Shown: positions 54,995-61,459 of the stretch, one piece after another | Position numbering within the stretch: the first letter of the stretch is position 1 | Layout of the letters: the number at the start of each line of letters is the position of its first letter | Origin: an uncultured Clostridia bacterium | Lineage (GTDB): Bacteria > Bacillota > Clostridia > TANB77 > CAG-508 | Length of the DNA: 61,459 nucleotides | Direction of reading: 5' to 3' | Assembly (NCBI GenBank): GCA_944388045.1 | Contig: CALXHG010000010.1 | Span: 1 to 61,459, forward strand | Notes under the pieces: generated by a model | Told to the model about the DNA's origin: nothing | The model's database searches: none | What the model saw: the letters and a program-made list of their open reading frames with translations, nothing else | Translations under genes and position numbers: made by a program

Positions 54995-57712
54995 TTATTC
55001 ATCTTTTGTAGTATTAATTTTAAATAATTTTAAAATTTCTACAATAACAACTGGTGCAAGTACTAAGCCTATTATTTCTAAGACATTTCCCATAGGTAAT
55101 ATTGGAATACTAAATACTTCTCTTAGTCCTGGAATTACTAAAATTACTGCCATTAGTAAAGCTGATGCTCCAATTGCCAAAAGTAATACTTTATTTCCTA
55201 ATATTCCTGTTTTAAATATTGAATTTTTATTATCTCTTACATTAAATACATGTACTAATTCTGAGAATGCTAATACTACAAATGCCATTGTTTCTCCAAC
55301 TTCTATTTTTGTTTGTTCTAATGTTAATCCATCTATTGGTTCTGTTGTTGAAGCAAGTCCAATTAAAAATGCTGAAAGTGTTAATAATCCAATCATAATA
55401 CCTTGATATATTATTCTAAATGTTCTTCCTTTTGTAAAAATTCCTTCTCCTTTTTTTATTGGCTTTCTGTCCATTATATCTTTATTTGCAGGGTCAAATG
55501 CTAATGCTAATGCAGGGAATGAATCTGTTACAAGATTTATCCATAAAATGTGGATTGGTAATAATACTTGTATCATTGTTACATCTGTTATTCCAAACCA
55601 TTGTCCAATTTGTGGTGCAAATAATGTTGCAAGTAATAATACAACAACTTCACCTACATTACATGAAATTAGGAATTGTATTACTTTTAATATATTATCA
55701 TAAATACGTCTTCCTTCTTCTACAGCTGATACTATTGTTGCAAAATTATCATCTGTTAATATAACATCTGCCGCTTCTTTTGCAACTTCTGTTCCTACTT
55801 TTCCCATTGCACATCCAATATCTGATGTTTTTAATGCTGGACTATCATTTACTCCATCTCCAGTCATTGCTACAACTTCTCCATTTGCTTGCCATGCTTT
55901 TACTATTCTAACTTTATGTTCTGGTGATACTCTTGCATATACAGAATATTTTCTTATATCTTTTGTTAATTGTTCATCAGATATTTTGTCTAATTCTATT
56001 CCTGTTAAAGCTTCACTTTCGTCTTTTAATATTCCTAGTTTTTTTGCAATCGCTATTGCTGTTACTTTATGGTCTCCTGTAATCATTACAGTTTTTATTC
56101 CTGCTTTTTTACACTTTTCTACTGCTTTTTTTGCTTCTTCTCTTGGAGGATCAATCATTCCTACCATTCCAACAAATGTTAAGTTACTTTCTATTGTTTT
56201 CATTTCTTCTTTTGATGGCATATGGTCAAGTTCTTTATAAGCAAATGCTAATACTCTTAGTGCTTCTCTTGCCATTTTTTCATTATTTTCTCTTACCCAA
56301 CCAACATAAGTTTCTAAATTTGTTCTTACTTGTCCTTTATATAAGAATGAATTACAACATTTTAATAATTCATCAACTCCACCTTTTGTATAAACAATAT
56401 ATTTTCCATTGTTTTTGTTTACTGTTGTCATTAATTTTCTTTCAGAATCAAATGGAACTTCTTCTACTCTAGGATTTTCTTTAAATATTTCTTGAGTATA
56501 TTTTTGTTTAAATGCCATATCAACTAATGCTGTTTCTGTAGGGTCTCCTCCTATTTCTCCATTTTCTAATACTCTAGAGTCATTACATAACATACAATTA
56601 TATACTAATTTTTTAAAGTCTTCTGTTTTATTTATATTTTTTATATCTTGTAATTCATCATCACAAAATACTCTTTCAACAGTCATTTTGTTTTGTGTTA
56701 ATGTTCCTGTTTTATCTGAACATATAACTGTACTGCTTCCAAGTGTTTCTACTGCTGGTAATTTTTTTACAATAGCATTTTTCTTTACCATTTTTTGAAC
56801 ACCTATTGCTAAAACTATTGTTGATACAGCTACTAATCCTTCTGGTATTACTGCTACTGCAAGTGAAACTGCTGTCATAAACATGTCTATAATTGGTTTT
56901 CCTTGTATTAAACCTATTGCAAATATTGCTGCACATATTGCAAGACAAGCTATTCCCAATGTTTTTCCTAAACTGTTTAATCTTTTTTGAAGAGGTGTTT
57001 CTTGTTTTTCTGCTTGGTCTAGCATTCCTGCAATTTTTCCAACTTCAGTATTCATTCCTGTATCTACTACTATTGCTTTTCCTCTACCATATGTTATTAA
57101 ACTTGATGAAAATAGCATGTTTTTTCTATCGCCTAATCCTATTTCTTGTCCATCAATTTTTTCTGTTGTTTTTTCTACTGGTACAGATTCTCCTGTTAAA
57201 GAAGATTCTTGTGATTTTAAATTTATTGCTTCAATTATTCTTAAGTCTGCTGCTACATAATCCCCTGTTTCTATTACAACTAAATCTCCTGGTACTAATT
57301 CTCTTGCAGGAATTACTTGCTCTTTTCCATTTCTAATTACTTTAGCTGCATGGCTACTTAATTTTTTAAGTGCTTCTAGTGATTTTTCTGCTTTACTTTC
57401 TTGTATAATTCCTATTATTGCATTTAAAAATACAACAATTAATATAATTATGGTGTCTGTTATTCCTTCTCCTTTAACTACTCCAACTATTCCTGATACA
57501 ATTGCTGCAATGATAAGAACTATTATTGAAAAATCTTTGAATTGCGCTATGAATTTTTTTAATAATGAATCTTTTTTCTTTTCTTGTAATTCATTTAATC
57601 CATACTTTTTGGCACTTTCTTCTACTTGGTTTTGATTTAAACCTTTGTCAGCACTTGTCCCTAATTCTTTTTCTACTTCTTGTACTGTTTTGTTAAACCA
57701 CTTTTTTTCCAT
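54995..57712 (-). CDS. P-type IIA cation-transporting ATPase (Ca2+/Mn2+)
   Basis: The 905-residue pump has SSLTGESVPVEK (actuator), DKTGTLTQNKM (phosphorylated Asp) and TGDGVNDSPALK. Helix 4 reads VAVIPEGLVAV, helix 5 has NVGEVVVLL and helix 6 has LWINLVTDSFPALAL, the cation ligands of SERCA/PMR1-type ATPases. Ten helices are expected. The start is ATG 57712; ATG 57724 overlaps the AGGAAGGA site. A Mn2+ riboswitch upstream indicates that Mn2+ export is the main task, as for the YoaB-type pumps. Confidence 0.93.
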   Translation of the reverse strand: MEKKWFNKTVQEVEKELGTSADKGLNQNQVEESAKKYGLNELQEKKKDSLLKKFIAQFKDFSIIVLIIAAIVSGIVGVVKGEGITDTIIILIVVFLNAIIGIIQESKAEKSLEALKKLSSHAAKVIRNGKEQVIPARELVPGDLVVIETGDYVAADLRIIEAINLKSQESSLTGESVPVEKTTEKIDGQEIGLGDRKNMLFSSSLITYGRGKAIVVDTGMNTEVGKIAGMLDQAEKQETPLQKRLNSLGKTLGIACLAICAAIFAIGLIQGKPIIDMFMTAVSLAVAVIPEGLVAVSTIVLAIGVQKMVKKNAIVKKLPAVETLGSSTVICSDKTGTLTQNKMTVERVFCDDELQDIKNINKTEDFKKLVYNCMLCNDSRVLENGEIGGDPTETALVDMAFKQKYTQEIFKENPRVEEVPFDSERKLMTTVNKNNGKYIVYTKGGVDELLKCCNSFLYKGQVRTNLETYVGWVRENNEKMAREALRVLAFAYKELDHMPSKEEMKTIESNLTFVGMVGMIDPPREEAKKAVEKCKKAGIKTVMITGDHKVTAIAIAKKLGILKDESEALTGIELDKISDEQLTKDIRKYSVYARVSPEHKVRIVKAWQANGEVVAMTGDGVNDSPALKTSDIGCAMGKVGTEVAKEAADVILTDDNFATIVSAVEEGRRIYDNILKVIQFLISCNVGEVVVLLLATLFAPQIGQWFGITDVTMIQVLLPIHILWINLVTDSFPALALAFDPANKDIMDRKPIKKGEGIFTKGRTFRIIYQGIMIGLLTLSAFLIGLASTTEPIDGLTLEQTKIEVGETMAFVVLAFSELVHVFNVRDNKNSIFKTGILGNKVLLLAIGASALLMAVILVIPGLREVFSIPILPMGNVLEIIGLVLAPVVIVEILKLFKINTTKDE

Positions 57713-57732
57713 ATTTAATTTCATTCCTTCCT

Positions 57733-57800
57733 AGAGGCACAATTCTGGTTGGAAAAAAATTAAATTTGGAATTGTCTTTAATTTTCAACCTTTTACCTCT
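57733..57800 (-). promoter_or_regulatory. Pseudoknot-capable element at the ATPase ribosome site
   Basis: Three stems are possible: AGAGG (57800-57796) with CCTCT (57737-57733); GGTTG (57790-57786) with CAACC (57751-57747); ACAATTC (57775-57769) with GAATTGT (57745-57739). The last two cross, giving a pseudoknot. The 3' end abuts AGGAAGGA, the ribosome site. The family is not recognised. Confidence 0.5.
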
Positions 57801-57971
57801 TTTTTATAATATAATTTTAATTTTATTAACTTTACATATTTAATTTATGCTTATTTTTATTATTTTAGAACTTATATAAAACAAATAAGAATGTTCTTTG
57901 ACTTTTCAATTTTAAAAATTTTATTTTCACTTTGAGCCTAAGTAACTTAAAGTTTCATATTGTTTTCTATT

Positions 57972-58029
57972 CAATAAAAGAGACTATTAAAGAAAAAATA
58001 TAATTTTATATTCTTTCTTTAAAAGTCTC
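57972..58029 (-). terminator. Riboswitch-controlled terminator before the ATPase
   Basis: On the minus strand GAGACT (58029-58024) pairs with AGTCTC (57985-57980), followed by TTTTATTG. Its 5' arm is the conserved CGAGAC strand of the aptamer, so the two structures are mutually exclusive. Confidence 0.8.
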
Positions 58030-58108
58030 GTTAACTTTTTTAAAGCTTGCTAACCAGATTCTTTTTGAATCGCGACTGTTGATTAACAATTTAAAACTAC
58101 TCCCTTTT
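58021..58108 (-). promoter_or_regulatory. yybP-ykoY (Mn2+) riboswitch
   Basis: On the minus strand the segment starts AAAAGGGAGTAG and ends AACGAGACTTTT; P1 pairs AAAAG with CTTTT. GATTCaaaaaGAATC and GGTTAGCAAGC lie between. These match the yybP-ykoY core. Mn2+ binding should hold P1 and block the terminator, turning on the pump gene. Confidence 0.8.
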
Positions 58109-58167
58109 AATATTTTTTAATTTATTAATAGAATTAGTTATTTTATATATTTTTATTGTATTAACTA

Positions 58168-58242
58168 TGGTGACCCGTACGAGAATCGAACTCATGATTC
58201 CACCTTGAGAGGGTGGCGTCTTAACCGCTTGACCAACGGGCC
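58168..58242 (-). tRNA. tRNA-Glu (anticodon CTC)
   Basis: The 75-nt minus-strand sequence folds as a tRNA. Acceptor arms are GGCCCGT and ACGGGTC, the anticodon stem-loop is CCACC-CTCTCAA-GGTGG with anticodon CTC, and the T arm contains GTTCGATTC. CCA is encoded. It reads GAG. It stands alone between its own promoter and the ATPase riboswitch. Confidence 0.95.
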
Positions 58243-58261
58243 TTGTTTTTTGTTCTTATTA

Positions 58262-58290
58262 TTTATATCACAATAAAAATAATAAGTCAA
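58262..58290 (-). promoter_or_regulatory. tRNA-Glu promoter
   Basis: On the minus strand TTGACT (58285-58290) and TATAAA (58262-58267) are 17 bp apart, placing the start just before the tRNA. Confidence 0.7.
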
Positions 58291-58360
58291 TTGTTTTTTA
58301 TATTATTTGTCATTTAATAAGTTCCTTTTTTATATGTATTTATAATATTTGTCTTGCACA

Positions 58361-58394
58361 AAAAATAGTCTTGCAAAACTTCACAAGACTATTC
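58361..58394 (-). terminator. Terminator after the 58413 gene
   Basis: AATAGTCTTGT pairs with GCAAGACTATT on the minus strand, followed by TTTTTGTG. Confidence 0.8.
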
Positions 58395-58412
58395 TAAGGA
58401 TTTCCACCTTAA

Positions 58413-58622
58413 TTACTGAATTATTAGTACTATAATAATCAGTATAGCTATTCCAGATACAGCCGCCTTTGCAGCTTCTTCACTCATCCCTCTTTCCATA
58501 AATGCATTGATTACATTGTGATATAAGAAAATAAAAAGTGGTTTAGAGATTGCCCAAAATAACCGACAAAAAGCCCAGCAACTGACAACAATAATAAATA
58601 AAGTTACCAATACTACACTCAT
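58413..58622 (-). CDS. Small membrane protein, probably acquired
   Basis: The 69-residue product begins MSVVLVTLFIIVVSCWAF and ends AAVSGIAILIIIVLIIQ, two helices with a short charged loop (FMERGMSEEAAKAAV). ATG 58622 is preceded by AGAGGAGGA. The gene contains an in-frame CGG (CRLFW) and is less AT-rich than its surroundings. It has its own terminator. Function is unknown; a phage- or toxin-type small membrane protein is possible. Confidence 0.6.
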   Translation of the reverse strand: MSVVLVTLFIIVVSCWAFCRLFWAISKPLFIFLYHNVINAFMERGMSEEAAKAAVSGIAILIIIVLIIQ

Positions 58623-58926
58623 AAGATAGTCCTCCTCTAAAAGACAAAATTGTTTTCTAACAAATTCTATTATATCATTTTTTTCTCTAATTTTCAATAT
58701 TTTATTTGTTTTTTATAGTATATTTTGTTATTTATTTCCTTTGATTTCGCTTATTTTAAATGATATTATATCTTAAGAAGGGATTAATTAGTTTGGAATA
58801 CATATTTTCATATCTATACATTTTAAATTAAGCAATAAAGGAATAAAGTTTAGATTGAAAGAAATAACAAACCTTTCATACCTATGTATTCCTTTAGAGC
58901 GAATCAAGAAAGGAATGAAATTTTTT

Positions 58927-59172
58927 ATGAAAAAAATTTTTTTAGAGTTAAAAAATTTAGATAAACTTACATACAAAATTATGGGATATGGTTTAATTTT
59001 TTCATCAATTATTACATTTATTGCAGTTTCTATATTGATATTATATATTTTTTTAGGCATTAATTTTTTTTATCATCTTGGAATTGCTTTAATAAAATCT
59101 AGTTTTTATATTGGTACACAGTTTATAATATGTGGAATTATTGTTGATTCTATAAAAAAGAATTTAGTTTAA
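58927..59172 (+). CDS. Small membrane protein, unknown function
   Basis: The 81-residue product begins MKKIFLELKNLDKLTYKIMG and has two helices (LIFSSIITFIAVSILILYIFLG and a second around FYIGTQFIICGIIV). The start at 58927 follows AGAAAGGAATGA. The frame extends to 58855 without support. The 58698-58926 interval holds nothing else that I recognise. Confidence 0.65.
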   Translation: MKKIFLELKNLDKLTYKIMGYGLIFSSIITFIAVSILILYIFLGINFFYHLGIALIKSSFYIGTQFIICGIIVDSIKKNLV

Positions 59173-59202
59173 AAAAAGCCCTAGATTTAGGGCTCTTTTT
59201 AA
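59171..59202. terminator. Terminator between the 58927 gene and spoVG
   Basis: AAGCCCTA and TAGGGCT form the stem, with A-run and T-run on either side, so it can serve both converging genes. Confidence 0.85.
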
Positions 59203-59217
59203 TAATATTTTTATATA

Positions 59218-59490
59218 TTATTGTGCTGACTCTTCTGTTTCAGGAGCTTCATAAGCTTCTAAAATAGCTTTTTGGATTTTCTCCCTTGTATCAGCGTTGA
59301 TTGGATGTGCTATGTCTTTAAATTCTCCGTTTGGAGTTTTTCTGCTTGGCATAGCAATAAATAATCCATTTTGACTTTCGATAACTTTGATATCATGGAT
59401 AACAAATTCATTATCGAATGTTACAGAAGCAACAGCTTTCATTCTGTTCTCTGAATTTACTTTTCTTAAACGTACGTCTGTTATTTGCAT
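59218..59490 (-). CDS. spoVG: Septation regulator SpoVG
   Basis: The 90-residue protein begins [29 protein letters not shown] and contains [24 protein letters not shown], diagnostic of SpoVG. SpoVG is a nucleic-acid-binding regulator of septation and sporulation. ATG 59490 follows GGAGGTG; the frame extends five codons upstream without support. Confidence 0.97.
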   Translation of the reverse strand: MQITDVRLRKVNSENRMKAVASVTFDNEFVIHDIKVIESQNGLFIAMPSRKTPNGEFKDIAHPINADTREKIQKAILEAYEAPETEESAQ

Positions 59491-59555
59491 TGTGTGCACC
59501 TCCACTGTATTATTTTTTGTACTTATAAGTTTTATATCTTATGTACTAATTTATT

Positions 59556-59581
59556 ATTCTCCATTTTTTTATTTTTTCCCT
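59556..59581 (-). promoter_or_regulatory. Possible sigma-H-type promoter of spoVG
   Basis: On the minus strand AGGGAAA (59575-59581), 13 bp, then GAGAAT (59556-59561) fits the AGGAWWT-N12-14-RGAAT pattern. In Bacillus spoVG is sigma-H dependent. Confidence 0.4.
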
Positions 59582-59772
59582 CTTTTTTTTCAAAAAAATT
59601 TTTTGATTTTTTTTATTAATTGTATCAAAAAACTTGAAATTTACATTATATAAGTATATAATGAAACAATAATATATTATGCAAAAAGTTTTTAATTAAT
59701 TACAAGGAAATTTTAAACTTAAAGAAATTACTTTCAAAACTATATTTACCTTGGAAAGGAATGAATTTTATA

Positions 59773-61155
59773 ATGCCAAATATTAGTAATTTAACAAAAT
59801 ATAAAAATATACATATGATTGGAATTGGCGGAATTAGTATGAGTGGAATTGCAGAAATTCTTGCAAATCTAGGATTTTCAGTAACAGGAAGTAATAATGT
59901 TGATTCTGAAATTTTACACACATTAAGAAAAGCCGGAATTAAAGTTTTTATTGGGCATAATGCTCAAAATGTTGTAGGTTCTGATTGTGTTGTTTATACT
60001 GCTGCTATACCTCAAAATAATGTAGAACTTGTTCATGCTAAAGAACTTGGAATTCCAACTATAGAAAGATCTGATTTTTTAGGCGAACTTACAAGATGTT
60101 ATAAAAATACAATTGCAATCTCTGGAACTCATGGAAAAACTACAACTACTTCTCTAGTATCATTATGTTTTTTAGAAGCCAAAAAAGATCCTAGTATTCA
60201 AGTTGGAGCAATACTTGAAGAATTAAATGGAAATTATAGAGTTGGAAATAGCGAAAATTTTATAATAGAAGCATGTGAATATGTAGAAAGCTTTTTAAAA
60301 TTTTCTCCAAAGTCTGAAATAATATTAAATATTGATAATGACCATTTAGATTATTATAAAAATTTTGAGAATATAAAAAAAGCATTTATAAAATATGTAA
60401 AATTACTACCAGATGATGGACATTTAATTATAAATGCAGATGATTTAAATTGTTTAGATTTACCGGTATATACAAAAGCATCTACTATAAAATATGGAAT
60501 AGAAAATGAAGATGTCGATTTTCAAGCTAAAAATATTCAATTTGATGAAGATGGTTTTCCTGAATTTGATGTCTATAAATATAATGAATTTTATGGTCAT
60601 ATAAAACTTTCAATTTTAGGAAAGCATAATGTTTTAAATGTGCTTGCTTGTATTGCTTTATGTGACACTTACGAAATTTCTAAAACAGATATTATAAATG
60701 CAATTTCAAAATTTAAAGGTGCTGACAGAAGATTTGAATATAAAGGAAATGTTAATGGAGCAAAAATTTTTGATGATTATGGTCATCATCCAACAGAAGT
60801 TTTTGCAACTGCAAAAGCATTAGAAAATAAAAAATATAATGAATCTTGGGTTGTTTTTCAACCACATACTTATAGTAGAACATTTAATTTATTAAACGAT
60901 TTTGCTCATTCTTTGCTTGAATTTGACCATATTATTATTACAGATATTTATGCTGCTAGAGAAACAAATACCTATAATATTTCTTCTAAAGATTTAGTAG
61001 ATGAAATTAATAAATTGGGAAAAGAAGCTATTTATATTCCTCTTTTAGAAGATTGTGCTTCTTATTTGAAAAATAATGTTAAACAAAATGATATTGTACT
61101 TACTCTAGGTGCAGGTACTGTAACTAATATAGGACCAATGATTGCAGAAAAATAA
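59773..61155 (+). CDS. murC: UDP-N-acetylmuramate--L-alanine ligase
   Basis: MurC adds L-alanine to UDP-MurNAc in peptidoglycan synthesis. The 460-residue protein has MIGIGGISMSGIAEILANLGF near the start, the ATP loop ISGTHGKTTTTS, IEACEYVESF, NIDNDHLDYY and the C-terminal DDYGHHPTEV. ATG 59773 follows GGAAAGGAATGA; ATG 59761 overlaps that site. Confidence 0.97.
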   Translation: MPNISNLTKYKNIHMIGIGGISMSGIAEILANLGFSVTGSNNVDSEILHTLRKAGIKVFIGHNAQNVVGSDCVVYTAAIPQNNVELVHAKELGIPTIERSDFLGELTRCYKNTIAISGTHGKTTTTSLVSLCFLEAKKDPSIQVGAILEELNGNYRVGNSENFIIEACEYVESFLKFSPKSEIILNIDNDHLDYYKNFENIKKAFIKYVKLLPDDGHLIINADDLNCLDLPVYTKASTIKYGIENEDVDFQAKNIQFDEDGFPEFDVYKYNEFYGHIKLSILGKHNVLNVLACIALCDTYEISKTDIINAISKFKGADRRFEYKGNVNGAKIFDDYGHHPTEVFATAKALENKKYNESWVVFQPHTYSRTFNLLNDFAHSLLEFDHIIITDIYAARETNTYNISSKDLVDEINKLGKEAIYIPLLEDCASYLKNNVKQNDIVLTLGAGTVTNIGPMIAEK

Positions 61156-61195
61156 TTTACTAAACTGGAACCGATTCTTTTGGCTATCGTGCTAT

Positions 61196-61459
61196 TGGGG
61201 TCGGTCCTTTTTGTTGTTGGGGTCGGTCCCTTTTGCTATTGGGGTCGGTCCTAAATCATACCAATATATCAATAAAAGGGACTGACCCCAGCACAAAAAG
61301 GGACCGACCCCAGACAAAAAAGGGACCGACCCCAGCACAAAAAGGGACCGACCCCAGCACAAAAAGGGACCGACCCCAGACAAAAAAGGGACCGACCCCA
61401 GCACAAAAAGGGACCGACCCCAGACAAAAAAGGGACCGACCCCAGCACAAAAAGGGACC
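61196..61459. repeat. GGTCGGTCC repeat array 3, runs off the right edge
   Basis: Three left-oriented GGGGTCGGTCC units (61196-61252) face a right-oriented tandem array with an exact 22-bp period. The array has eight full units from 61278 to 61453 and a partial ninth. Two unit types alternate irregularly: ...CCCCAGCACAAAAA and ...CCCCAGACAAAAAA. It starts about 40 bp after the murC stop. Open frames through it follow from the repeat. Confidence 0.9.

Noticed and set aside
61278..61459. CRISPR-like array of short repeats
   Set aside because: Units are contiguous 22-mers without unique spacers, and there are no cas genes.

Overview
The window comes from a very AT-rich, spore-forming member of the Clostridia/Firmicutes. 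The evidence is SpoVS, SpoVG and dipicolinate synthase subunit A, Firmicute-type LexA boxes, SAM-I and yybP-ykoY riboswitches, a rubredoxin and a peroxiredoxin. An uncultured gut lineage is likely, but the species cannot be named from sequence alone. Many genes start 8-12 nt after an extended Shine-Dalgarno of the form AGAAAGGAATGA, so several apparent ATG starts that overlap this motif are not the real ones.

Layout. 1-5.1 kb: a truncated AAA-ATPase-like gene, recA with an SOS promoter, a peptide-binding protein, spoVS and ymdB. 5.2-7.4 kb: asd and dapA on the + strand. 7.4-10.8 kb: a GGTCGGTCC repeat array, pnp, rpsO with a candidate autoregulatory leader, and a MITE-like element. 10.8-19 kb: an ABC exporter operon, a DUF4116 protein, recN (SOS promoter) and recD2. 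19.2-19.9 kb: a foreign secreted-protein gene. 19.9-26.9 kb: metK behind a SAM-I riboswitch, then the alpha-operon block adk-map-infA-rpmJ-rpsM-rpsK-rpsD-rpoA-rplQ without secY. 27-37 kb: a large palindromic repeat element, mtaB, a ROK kinase, a large surface protein, smpB, fba and a DUF1540 protein. 37-48 kb: degenerate secF/secD, an HD protein, uppP, dpaA, a TPR protein, rimO and a C-terminally short RNase E/G. 48-54 kb: pth, a UPF0182 protein, ftsY, rubredoxin and peroxiredoxin. 54-61.5 kb: an HNH/ParB-like protein, a P-type cation ATPase behind a Mn2+ riboswitch, tRNA-Glu(CTC), small membrane proteins, spoVG, murC and a second repeat array reaching the window edge.

Main discovery. Three genes of native composition (dapA, mtaB and a TPR membrane protein) can be read as full-length conserved proteins only if the ribosome moves +1 at an in-frame CGG codon. 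In all three the local sequence is A-CGG-R, and the shifted frame reads a glycine codon (GGG or GGA). The genes are 3n+1 nt long. By eye I found no other in-frame CGG in native-looking genes of this window. In contrast, three genes of foreign character (19319 secreted protein, 54227 HNH protein, 58413 membrane protein) carry ordinary in-frame CGG. The most economical reading is that CGG is an unassigned or hungry codon that works as a programmed +1 frameshift signal, or that CGGR is read as a four-base glycine codon. This is an inference from sequence and needs read-level, tRNA and proteomic checks.

Other structured DNA and RNA: three inverted GGTCGGTCC arrays, a 140-bp three-hairpin repeat in two copies, an 'aacaatag' palindromic repeat family, a MITE with 37-bp perfect terminal repeats, a hairpin leader before rpsM, and a pseudoknot-capable element just before the ATPase start.
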